From CAYWBI01 sp964456445 (GTDB taxonomy: Bacteria > Calditrichota > Calditrichia > Calditrichales > J004): DNA of 8,043 bases. The notes below the pieces were generated by a model. That model was not told the DNA's origin. It did no database searches and saw only the letters and a list, made by a program, of their open reading frames with translations. Shown one piece after another: positions 1 through 7,194 of the stretch. How positions within the stretch are numbered: position 1 is the first letter of the stretch; each line of letters opens with the position of its first letter. The translations under genes were made by a program, and so were the position numbers. The stretch is from the NCBI GenBank assembly GCA_964456445.1, contig CAYWBI010000172.1, positions 1 through 8,043 on the forward strand, written 5' to 3'.

Positions 1-39
1 TCGGAGATTGATGCTCTTTTTTCAACTATTTACCCATAG
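1..39 (+). CDS. Possible C-terminal end of an upstream gene (partial)
   Basis: Frame 1 from the first base reads SEIDALFSTIYP and then a TAG stop at 37-39. The composition is protein-like and the sequence turns strongly AT-rich right after the stop, which suits the end of a gene. Only 12 residues are visible, with no recognisable motif, so no function can be given. An open stretch of this length could be chance. No terminator-like GC hairpin follows it. Confidence 0.25.
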   Translation, partial: SEIDALFSTIYP

Positions 40-245
40 ATTTACCAAGAGAACCCAAAACAAAAATATAACCGTTTCCATAACTTTTTTACAACGTAGT
101 TTTTACCGATTTACTACCAAAGTCGATTTCAGTTTAAAATGATAGTTCATGTATTTTAAGTTTATAACGATATTAATGAAAAACAACAGATACATATAAC
201 TAGTTTGAATATAATTATTTATATACAATAATATTTTCATGAACC

Positions 246-277
246 TTGAAATAAGAAGACATATTTTAAATATTTTG
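246..277 (+). promoter_or_regulatory. Candidate promoter for the nar operon
   Basis: TTGAAA at 246-251 is followed, after 17 bases, by AATATT at 269-274, giving a weak sigma70-like pair. The overlapping TATTTTG at 271-277 also resembles the Bacteroidota -7 element (TAnnTTTG) but is one base short. The placement would give a 5' untranslated region of roughly 75 bases before the ATG at 357. Several other AT-rich pairings in the leader score similarly, so this is only one candidate. Confidence 0.2.
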
Positions 278-341
278 ATTTTATTGTATTTTTATGTATT
301 GTTTTAAGACAAATTACTCTTCTTTTGCATGTAAAATATTT

Positions 342-347
342 AAAGGA
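342..347 (+). promoter_or_regulatory. Ribosome binding site deciding the cytochrome start
   Basis: AAAGGA lies 9 bases before the ATG at 357. The alternative in-frame ATG at 294 has only T-rich sequence before it. It would also add 21 residues, including charged ones, ahead of an otherwise ordinary signal peptide. This supports 357 as the start. Confidence 0.6.
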
Positions 348-356
348 TTGCATAGA

Positions 357-1241
357 ATGAAAAGTCAATGCATTGTTTTTCGGCTTACAAAAATTCTACT
401 GCCATTAATGCTGTACATTTTTATTATACCAATTTATTCTTTCTCACAGGATTTAGGTGAAATTACATTTTCAACAAGGTGCCGTGCTTGCCATACCATT
501 GGGCAGGGTAAACTGGTCGGACCGGATTTGGCAAATGTTCAGGATCGGCTAAAAAAGGACTGGTTGATCAAATTTATTAAATCTTCCCAAACGCTTGTAA
601 AAAGCGGTGATGCGGAAGCGGTAAGGGTTTTCAATCAATTTAACAAAATTGTTATGCCGGACCAGCCATTGACAAATACCCAAATACTTGAGGTCTTGTC
701 TTATATCAGAAAAAACAAGGGACAGGCAGCGCCACAAACAGCTACGAACGTCCCTTCCATCTCCGCCCAAGCAGGTTCCGATCCGAAGCTATCGGAGGTG
801 GACTTTAAAATTGGAAAAAAATATTTTACGGGAGAAAACCGTTTTAAAAATGGCATACCGGCCTGTCTTTCCTGCCATCATGTTACCAACGATAAAATAG
901 TTGGGGGGGGAAGACTCGCAAAGGATTTGACAAAAGCTTATTCCCGTTTGAGCGCCGCCGGTATCGATGCGCTTATTTCCAATCCGCCCTTTCCTGTAAT
1001 GAAGGCGGCTTTCAATAATAAAAAATTAACGCCTGATGAAAAGCGTTATTTGTTTTCATTTTTGAAACAGGCCGATCTTGATTCAGTTAATCAGCATCCG
1101 GTGAATTACCGTGAAAGTTTTGTCCTTAGCGGGACGGGGGCCCTGGTAGTGCTTTTTGGTATATTTGCCCTTATCTGGATGCAAAGGAAAAAAGAATGTG
1201 TTAATCGTGAGATTTTTAAACGACAAATAAAATCAAATTAA
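357..1241 (+). CDS. Membrane-anchored diheme cytochrome c of the nitrate reductase operon (NarC-like)
   Basis: A 294-residue exported electron-transfer protein. Residues 1-31 form a signal peptide: a short basic start with R9 and K12, then a hydrophobic stretch ending near IYSFSQ. Two cytochrome c domains follow. Domain 1 has C42-R-A-C-H46, a GPDL motif and a probable distal heme ligand M100 in IVMPDQPLT. Domain 2 has C170-L-S-C-H174, with M215 in FPVMKAAF as the likely second axial ligand. A linker rich in Ala, Pro and Ser (about 122-142) joins them. Residues 255-275 are a transmembrane helix, followed by a basic tail (QRKKE), so the hemes should face the periplasm. The gene ends 24 bases before narG, clearly in the same operon. 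In Thermus thermophilus a diheme cytochrome NarC is encoded at the same place and takes part in nitrate reductase assembly and electron transfer. That parallel is from gene order and heme number, so the exact role here is inferred. The symbol is left empty for that reason. Confidence 0.9.
   Translation: MKSQCIVFRLTKILLPLMLYIFIIPIYSFSQDLGEITFSTRCRACHTIGQGKLVGPDLANVQDRLKKDWLIKFIKSSQTLVKSGDAEAVRVFNQFNKIVMPDQPLTNTQILEVLSYIRKNKGQAAPQTATNVPSISAQAGSDPKLSEVDFKIGKKYFTGENRFKNGIPACLSCHHVTNDKIVGGGRLAKDLTKAYSRLSAAGIDALISNPPFPVMKAAFNNKKLTPDEKRYLFSFLKQADLDSVNQHPVNYRESFVLSGTGALVVLFGIFALIWMQRKKECVNREIFKRQIKSN
903..910 (+). repeat. G8 homopolymer inside the cytochrome gene
   Basis: Eight G in a row encode most of Gly-Gly-Gly (residues 183-185), just after the second heme motif. 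The reading frame is intact through the tract in this copy. A one-base slip would remove the distal Met of domain 2 and the C-terminal membrane anchor. Such a run stands out in AT-rich coding sequence. Confidence 0.9.
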
Positions 1242-1265
1242 TACTAAGCGAGTGAGAATTATATT

Positions 1266-4200
1266 ATGAGTTGGATTCAAGATTTAGTCTCACCAGAAAC
1301 CCGTCAATGGGAAGAGTTTTACCGTAATAGATTTCAACATGATAAAATTGTAAGAAGTACCCATGGCGTAAACTGCACCGGCGGATGCTCGTGGCAAATC
1401 CATGTTAAGGATGGTATCGTCGTTTGGGAAACCCAGCAACTGGATTATCCCGCCTTGGAAAACAGTTTGCCACCTTATGAGCCACGCGGTTGCCAGCGCG
1501 GAATTTCGTTTTCCTGGTACCTGTACAGTCCACTGCGTATAAAATATCCGTTGGTGCGCGGCGCTTTACTCGATTTATATCGTGCAGAAAAAGAGAAAAC
1601 GGGGGATTCTTTAAAAGCGTGGGAAAATCTTCAAAAAAACAAAGAGTCACGGTCACGGTACCAAAAAGCCAGGGGCAAGGGTGGGTTTAGACGGGCTTCC
1701 TGGGATGAGGTTCTTGAGATCATGGCCGCTTCCAATATATACACGGCCAAAAAATATGGCCCGGACCGTGTGATCGGTTTTTCCCCGATTCCGGCAATGT
1801 CTATGTTGAGTTATGCCGCCGGAGGACGATTTTTACAGCTTTTTGGCGGTGTAAATTTAAGCTTTTATGATTGGTATTGTGATCTACCGAATGCGTCGCC
1901 GGAAATTTGGGGCGAGCAGACCGATGTATGTGAAAGCGCTGATTGGTACAATTCTAAATTTATCGCGGTTATGGGTTCCAATCTGAACATGACCCGTACG
2001 CCTGATACGCATTTTTTCGCGGAATCCCGTCATAACGGAACGAAAGCTGTTGTCTTTTCACCGGATTTTAATCAGGTGTCAAAATATGCCGATCAGTGGA
2101 TCCCATTGCATGCCGGTAGCGACGGAGCTTTTTGGATGGCGGTAACACATGTCATTCTCAAAGAATTCCATCATGAAAAACAAACCGCCTATTTTTTAGA
2201 TTATGCAAAAAAATATACCGATTCCCCCTTTCTTGTACAATTGGCTAAAAAAGATGGCGTTTACCTTCCCGGTCAATTGCTTCGTGCCAATGAAATTTCA
2301 GCTTATAAAGAGATTGAAAATGGCGAATGGAAATTTTTAAATATCGATACAAAAACCGGAAAACTTGTTGTGCCCAAAGGAAGCGTAGGCCATCGCTGGG
2401 AGAAAAAAGGCGGTAACTGGAACCTGAAAATGGAGAATGGCACCGATAACCAGTCTTTTGATCCGCTGCTCACCCTTATTGATCAAAATGAGGACATTTT
2501 GCAAGTGGAGTTTACCGAGTACGGTCTCGATAATAAGAGACTAAGAGGTGTACCTGTAAAATATGTTGAAACGGTTGACGGAGAAAAAACAGCTGTGGCA
2601 ACCGTGTATGATATCATTATGGGGCAATATGGGGTTGACCGTGGATTAGAAGGCGATTACCCCAAAGATTATAATGACAAAGACAGCGCTTATACCCCGG
2701 CCTGGCAGGAAATATTTACCGGAATAAATGGTAAGTCGGTTATTCAATTTGCAAGGGAATGGGCCAATACGGCGTTCCTAACCGAAGGCAAATGTATGAT
2801 TATTATTGGCGCCGGTATAAATCATTGGTATCATAATAATTTGATATACCGTTCCGGCATTATGGCTTTAATGATGACAGGTTGTGTCGGCAAGAACGGT
2901 GGCGGGCTAAACCATTATGTTGGTCAGGAAAAATTGGCCCCTGCAGATTCCTGGGGAACAATCGCCTTCGCCAAAGACTGGGTAAATGCCGTACGCCTTC
3001 AACAAACGCCAATATGGCATTACATCAATACCTGTCAATACAGATACGACGGTCATTTTTCAATGTATGATAAAACCCCCGACAATGAATGGACCCAAGG
3101 TCATCATGCGGATAAAATATTTAAATCCGTAAGAATGGGATGGATGCCCTTTTATCCGCAATTTAATGAGAATTCATTGGAAATAAGTAAGGAGGCCATT
3201 AAAAATGGCGCAAAAAATGATGAAGAAATAAAAAAATATGTTGTTGAAAGATTAAAATCCAAGAAATTAAAATATTCCATTGCAGATCCGGAAGCAGAAG
3301 AAAATTATCCACGTACCTGGTACATCTGGAGAGGGAATGCCATTTCCGGCAGCATGAAAGGCCATGAATATCTGCTTAAACATTATCTTGGAACGCATAC
3401 AAATGCCATTGCCAAGGATATTGATGATGCCAGGACGGAAGAAGTCGTTTGGCATGATATAGCCCCCAAGGGGAAAATGGACCTTGTGGTTGACCTGAAC
3501 TTTCGGATGGATTCCTCGGCCTTATATTCAGATATTGTGTTGCCCGCCGCTTCATGGTATGAAAAAGCCGACCTAAACAGCACCGATATGCATTCCTTTA
3601 TTCATCCGCTTTCCGCCGCAATCCCACCTGTATGGGAGGCCAAAACCGACTGGCAGATATTTGAAGCGATTGCCCTTGCCACCAGTGAACTTGCCAAAAA
3701 GCACCTGTCCGAACCACAAAAGGACGTAGTTTCCATACCCCTTGGCCATGACAGCGTTGATGAGATATCACAACCGAAGGTACAGGATTGGTATAAAGGG
3801 GAATGCGACCCAGTTCCCGGAAAAACCATGCATAAACTGGCCATTGTTGACAGGGACTACACAAAAATATACGATAAATTTATCGCTCTTGGCGAAAAAG
3901 TGAGAAGTAATGGACTTGGGGCCCATGGCAATCATTACAATTGTGAAGACGAATACGACGCCATGCTTTCGGCGCCTGAAAACCATATTGAAATAATTGA
4001 CGGTAAAAAGTATCCGTCTTTAAAAGAAGATGAATGGGCGGCAAACGCCGTTCTTAAACTTTCATCACTGACTAATGGCGAATTAACGGTAAGGGCATAT
4101 AAAAACATTGAGAAGAAAACAGGTCTTGTCCTTTCGGACCTTGCGGAAGGCAACCGGAGCCTGAGGCTGGATTATAAAACGTTACAGGCCCAACCGAGGC

Positions 4201-4886
4201 GATATAACACTTCCCCGGTCTGGTCCGGTTTGATGAACAATGGCCGGGCTTATTCTGCCTACACCTACAATGTAGAAAGACTCGTACCCTGGAGGACCCT
4301 GACCGGCAGACAACATCTGTATTTAGATCATGAAATGTATATTGCCTTTGGCGAACATTTACCAACCTATAAACCCTCGCCCAAGCCCGAGGTTTATGGC
4401 GATTTACGCGAAACCCTTAAGGAAGGGAAGGCAAAGGTATTCAACTGTTTAACGCCGCACGGTAAATGGCATATCCATACAACCTATGGGGACAATCATC
4501 GCATGCTCACGCTATCGCGTGGCTGTGAACCCGTTTGGATAAATGAAGAAGACGCCAGGGAATTAAATATTCAGGATAATGACTGGGTCGAAGTGTATAA
4601 CGACCATGGCGTTTACTGTGCAAGGGCCGTTGTGAGCACCCGGATACCAAAAGGTGTAACAATCGTTTATCACGCCGTCGAAAGAACCGTTGGGATACCA
4701 AAATCCCAGGTAAGGGGCAATAAACGGGCCGGTGGAAACAATAGTTTTACACGTACACACCTAAAACCAAATTTTCTTGCCGGTGGATACGGACAGTTTA
4801 CATACGGCTTTAATTATTGGGGGCCATCTGCTCCCAACCGGGACACTCATGTGGTAATTAAGAAAATGGATAAGGTTGTCTTTTAA
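1266..4886 (+). CDS. narG: Respiratory nitrate reductase alpha subunit, Mo-bisMGD catalytic subunit
   Basis: This 1206-residue protein reduces nitrate to nitrite at a molybdenum bound by two pyranopterins (DMSO reductase superfamily). E. coli NarG is 1247 residues, so it is full length. The N-terminus runs into QHDKIVRSTHGVNCTGGCSW, holding the FS0 [4Fe-4S] ligands H33, C37 and C41, with C76 in EPRGCQRG. The Mo ligand should be D206 in SFYDWYCDLP, the counterpart of E. coli Asp222. Other family blocks are GFSPIPAMSM (172-181), GEQTDV (216-221), ADWYNS (225-230), IIGAGINHWYHN and YVGQEKL in the middle, and SDIVLPAASWYEK. The C-terminal pterin-dinucleotide domain spans about 1055-1206, with TPHGKW at 1063-1068 and FNYWG near the end. 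There is no twin-arginine signal, so it should sit on the cytoplasmic face with NarH and NarI. The ATG is preceded by AT-rich sequence without a clear Shine-Dalgarno. C222 after QTDV replaces a Pro in E. coli. A cytoplasm-facing nitrite oxidoreductase alpha subunit is the only serious alternative. Confidence 0.97.
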   Translation: MSWIQDLVSPETRQWEEFYRNRFQHDKIVRSTHGVNCTGGCSWQIHVKDGIVVWETQQLDYPALENSLPPYEPRGCQRGISFSWYLYSPLRIKYPLVRGALLDLYRAEKEKTGDSLKAWENLQKNKESRSRYQKARGKGGFRRASWDEVLEIMAASNIYTAKKYGPDRVIGFSPIPAMSMLSYAAGGRFLQLFGGVNLSFYDWYCDLPNASPEIWGEQTDVCESADWYNSKFIAVMGSNLNMTRTPDTHFFAESRHNGTKAVVFSPDFNQVSKYADQWIPLHAGSDGAFWMAVTHVILKEFHHEKQTAYFLDYAKKYTDSPFLVQLAKKDGVYLPGQLLRANEISAYKEIENGEWKFLNIDTKTGKLVVPKGSVGHRWEKKGGNWNLKMENGTDNQSFDPLLTLIDQNEDILQVEFTEYGLDNKRLRGVPVKYVETVDGEKTAVATVYDIIMGQYGVDRGLEGDYPKDYNDKDSAYTPAWQEIFTGINGKSVIQFAREWANTAFLTEGKCMIIIGAGINHWYHNNLIYRSGIMALMMTGCVGKNGGGLNHYVGQEKLAPADSWGTIAFAKDWVNAVRLQQTPIWHYINTCQYRYDGHFSMYDKTPDNEWTQGHHADKIFKSVRMGWMPFYPQFNENSLEISKEAIKNGAKNDEEIKKYVVERLKSKKLKYSIADPEAEENYPRTWYIWRGNAISGSMKGHEYLLKHYLGTHTNAIAKDIDDARTEEVVWHDIAPKGKMDLVVDLNFRMDSSALYSDIVLPAASWYEKADLNSTDMHSFIHPLSAAIPPVWEAKTDWQIFEAIALATSELAKKHLSEPQKDVVSIPLGHDSVDEISQPKVQDWYKGECDPVPGKTMHKLAIVDRDYTKIYDKFIALGEKVRSNGLGAHGNHYNCEDEYDAMLSAPENHIEIIDGKKYPSLKEDEWAANAVLKLSSLTNGELTVRAYKNIEKKTGLVLSDLAEGNRSLRLDYKTLQAQPRRYNTSPVWSGLMNNGRAYSAYTYNVERLVPWRTLTGRQHLYLDHEMYIAFGEHLPTYKPSPKPEVYGDLRETLKEGKAKVFNCLTPHGKWHIHTTYGDNHRMLTLSRGCEPVWINEEDARELNIQDNDWVEVYNDHGVYCARAVVSTRIPKGVTIVYHAVERTVGIPKSQVRGNKRAGGNNSFTRTHLKPNFLAGGYGQFTYGFNYWGPSAPNRDTHVVIKKMDKVVF

Positions 4887-4950
4887 TTTTGATACTGTAA
4901 GGACCCATTAAATAACAACAAAACATCAATAACCAATAGAAGATAATATT

Positions 4951-6507
4951 ATGGATGTAAGAGCACAAGTATCGATGCTGTTTCACCTTGATAAATGTAT
5001 TGGATGCCATACTTGCTCAGTAGCCTGTAAAAATATTTGGACCGATAGAAAGGGCGCTGAATACATGTGGTGGAATAATGTTGAAACAAAACCCGGAACC
5101 GGATATCCGACAAAATGGGAAGATCAAGACATTTATAAAGGTGGATGGGAAAAAAAGATAAAAGACGGATATATTAACCTCAAAGGGACCGGAAAATTTA
5201 AAGGCTTAAAAAATATTTTTCACAACCCCCATCTTCCTGTTATGGATGACTACTACGAACCCTGGACATACAAATATTCAAATTTAATAGAATCGTCTGC
5301 CCAGGATGATCAGCCCACGGCAAGGCCGGTGTCTCTTGTGACGGGAAAACCGATCGATGTAAAGGCCGGGCCAAACTGGGACGATGATTTGAGCGGAACG
5401 CCGGACTATGCCCGCAAAGACCCAAACTTAAAGAATATGACCCCCGCGGAACGCGAGGCCATGTTTCAGTTGGAACAAATGGCCTTTTTCTATCTGCCAC
5501 GAATTTGCAATCATTGTTTGAACCCCGCATGTGTTGCATCTTGTCCTTCCGGCGCAATTTATAAACGCGGAGAAGACGGTGTTGTTTTAATCAATCAAAA
5601 AGTTTGCCGGGCCTGGCGAATGTGCGTTACGGCCTGTCCCTATAAAAAAACCTATTATAATTGGGGCACCGGAAAATCTGAAAAGTGCATTTTGTGCTAT
5701 CCACGGATTGAGGCGGGCATTGCCCCTGCATGCATGCATTCCTGCGTTGGGCGTATTCGCTATCTTGGCGTTATGTTGTATGATGCGGACAAAATTCAAA
5801 ATGTTGCCTGCGCGGACGAAAGTGAACTTATTGAAAGTCAACTTGATATTTTATTAGACCCCAATGATCCGGAAATAATCAGTGCCGCAAAGAAAAACGG
5901 CATTGCCGATTCCACCCTAAATGCAGCGCAGAACTCACCCGTTTATAAATTTGTTAAAGAGTGGGGATTGGGCTTGCCGTTACACCCGGAATTCAGGACC
6001 ATGCCCATGTTGTTTTATGTACCACCTCTTCTCCCGGTCATGGCCTCGCTCAGCACGGTTAATAATGAAGAACAAAACAGCAAGTTAGACCCCATGGCTA
6101 AAAAATGGGACGACAATTGGCTCTATGATACTTCCACGAAGGAATTATGGGGGACTATCGATAATGCCCGTTTTCCCTTGCAGTATATGGCAAATCTGTT
6201 TAGCGCCGGAGATACGGGAAAAGTGGCCAATATTCTAAAAAAAATGATGGCTGTCAGAATCCATCGAAGACATTTAACCGTAGGCGACATCGGTTTGGAA
6301 AAAGCAACTTCCGCCCTGAGTGAAGCGGGGTTAACTGCGGAAGAAGCACAGGCCATTTATTATTTAACCTCCCTCGCCAAGTTTGACGACCGTTTTGTTA
6401 TCCCCGCCTCGCACCGGGAGATGGCAATTGAAATGCTCGAAAACACAGGTGACGCCAAAGGGGCTACAGGGTTTGGGTTCAATGAAAAACCCACAAGGGG
6501 AATTTGA
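4951..6507 (+). CDS. narH: Respiratory nitrate reductase beta subunit, iron-sulfur electron wire
   Basis: This 518-residue protein carries electrons from the NarI hemes to NarG (E. coli NarH is 512). Four cluster-binding groups are complete: C16-C19-C22-C26 in DKCIGCHTCSVACK; C186-C189-C194-C198 in CNHCLNPACVASCPSGAIY; C219-W222-C225-C229 in CRAWRMCVTACPYKK; and C246-C249-C261-C265 in EKCILCYPRIEAG through CMHSC. Trp222 in place of a Cys is the family mark of the single [3Fe-4S] cluster. The block NVETKPG near the N-terminus and LPLHPEFRTMPM later are also typical. Compared with E. coli there is an insertion of about 20 residues around 372-402, and the C-terminal tail is shorter. It follows narG after 64 bases in which I see no gene, terminator or promoter. 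The start has only AGAAGATAATATT before it. Its stop codon TGA overlaps the narJ ATG by one base. Confidence 0.97.
   Translation: MDVRAQVSMLFHLDKCIGCHTCSVACKNIWTDRKGAEYMWWNNVETKPGTGYPTKWEDQDIYKGGWEKKIKDGYINLKGTGKFKGLKNIFHNPHLPVMDDYYEPWTYKYSNLIESSAQDDQPTARPVSLVTGKPIDVKAGPNWDDDLSGTPDYARKDPNLKNMTPAEREAMFQLEQMAFFYLPRICNHCLNPACVASCPSGAIYKRGEDGVVLINQKVCRAWRMCVTACPYKKTYYNWGTGKSEKCILCYPRIEAGIAPACMHSCVGRIRYLGVMLYDADKIQNVACADESELIESQLDILLDPNDPEIISAAKKNGIADSTLNAAQNSPVYKFVKEWGLGLPLHPEFRTMPMLFYVPPLLPVMASLSTVNNEEQNSKLDPMAKKWDDNWLYDTSTKELWGTIDNARFPLQYMANLFSAGDTGKVANILKKMMAVRIHRRHLTVGDIGLEKATSALSEAGLTAEEAQAIYYLTSLAKFDDRFVIPASHREMAIEMLENTGDAKGATGFGFNEKPTRGI
6495..6500 (+). promoter_or_regulatory. Ribosome binding site for narJ within the end of narH
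   Basis: AAGGGG lies 6 bases before the ATG at 6507, inside the last codons of narH. It favours the ATG that overlaps the narH stop (TGATG) over the in-frame TTG three bases upstream. The arrangement suggests translational coupling of narJ to narH. Confidence 0.5.
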
Positions 6508-7175
6508 TGGGATTAAACAATAATAACCTGAACCACTATAATATTCTTGCCGATCTTATCGACTTCCCATATCCCGGATACCATCAAAAAGTTGGAAATG
6601 CCTGTAACCTTTTAAAACAAGTTTACCCGTCGGCCCAGACGGTCCTTACACAATTTAAAAGTTATATTGATAAGACCTCGCCGGAAAAAACAGAGGAACT
6701 TTACCTTAGGACCTTTGCCATTCAGGCAGTTACTACCCTTGATATTGGGTATGTCCTTTTTGGGGATGATTATAAAAGAGGGGAACTACTTGTAAACCTG
6801 AGCCGCGAACACGCTAAAGCCGGGAATGACTGTGGAAATGAGCTGGCCGACAACCTGGCCAATTTGCTGCGGCTGCTGTCAATAACAAAAGATTCGGAAT
6901 TTAGAAATGAATTAGTTGGCATAATTGTCCTCCCGGCATTGGGTAAAATCATTTCTGAATTTGATATCGAAAATATTAACATAAAAAACAAGGTTTATAA
7001 CCGGAAATATAAAACGCTTATCGAACAGCCGGAGGATAGCGCGCGGATGTTTTTACTCCCGCTCTTAGCAATTCAAAAAATCCTTGAAAAAGATTTTGGC
7101 TTGTTCAATACGAAAAAAATAAAAACTGAATCAAATTTTACCGATTCAATCGTTAATGAAATTAAAATAGACTAA
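6507..7175 (+). CDS. narJ: Nitrate reductase delta subunit, molybdenum-cofactor assembly chaperone
   Basis: A 222-residue, mostly helical cytoplasmic protein with no export signal, between narH and narI exactly where narJ lies in narGHJI operons. It fits the NarJ/TorD chaperone superfamily. NarJ proteins bind apo-NarG, help cofactor insertion and delay membrane docking, and are not part of the final enzyme. Visible features are an early LIDFPYPGY (residues 18-26), like the LLEYPD segment of E. coli NarJ, then ELYLRTF (64-70) and TLDIGYVLFGDDYKRG (77-92). The latter resembles the conserved core of chaperones for nitrate-reductase-like enzymes outside the E. coli group. Overall similarity to E. 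coli NarJ looks low, and the C-terminal third is AT-rich, Lys- and Ile-rich and not recognisable. The ATG at 6507 overlaps the narH stop. The call rests largely on position plus these motifs. Confidence 0.85.
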   Translation: MGLNNNNLNHYNILADLIDFPYPGYHQKVGNACNLLKQVYPSAQTVLTQFKSYIDKTSPEKTEELYLRTFAIQAVTTLDIGYVLFGDDYKRGELLVNLSREHAKAGNDCGNELADNLANLLRLLSITKDSEFRNELVGIIVLPALGKIISEFDIENINIKNKVYNRKYKTLIEQPEDSARMFLLPLLAIQKILEKDFGLFNTKKIKTESNFTDSIVNEIKID

Positions 7176-7194
7176 ATCAAAAAAAGACAATACC

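Larger units (their letters stand above)
40..356. other. AT-rich non-coding leader upstream of the nar operon
   Basis: No convincing gene, RNA gene or GC-rich hairpin is visible on either strand. The stretch is far richer in A and T than the genes that follow, as expected for a promoter region. Three small symmetric elements were noticed: ATATAA-TTAT-TTATAT (209-224), the palindrome TTCATGAA (236-243), and the imperfect dyad TTGTT-TTAA-GACAA (299-312). The last has the 5-4-5 geometry of FNR/CRP-family sites but matches the FNR consensus (TTGAT-N4-ATCAA) at only 7 of 10 arm positions. In such AT-rich DNA these could arise by chance. Confidence 0.6.

Noticed and set aside
236..243. Palindrome TTCATGAA as an operator
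   Set aside because: Eight bases with no spacer and no extended symmetry. It is short enough to be chance and unlike known nar regulator sites.
294..356. Upstream ATG extending the cytochrome by 21 residues
   Set aside because: There is no ribosome site before 294, and the extension would bury a normal signal peptide. The ATG at 357 has AAAGGA at a good distance.
1266..1340. Tat signal on NarG
   Set aside because: No RRxFLK-type motif or hydrophobic stretch is present. The N-terminus runs straight into the FS0 region as in cytoplasmic NarG.
4887..4950. The 64-base narG-narH gap as a terminator or internal promoter
   Set aside because: No GC-rich stem with a T run and no clear -35/-10 pair is visible. 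It appears to be a plain AT-rich spacer.
6237..6244. A8 run in narH as a programmed frameshift or switch
   Set aside because: The frame is intact, A runs are common in this AT-rich sequence, and no stimulatory hairpin or useful alternative frame follows.
6504..6506. TTG start for narJ three bases upstream
   Set aside because: The ATG at 6507 overlaps the narH stop in the common TGATG coupling arrangement and has a well-placed AAGGGG.
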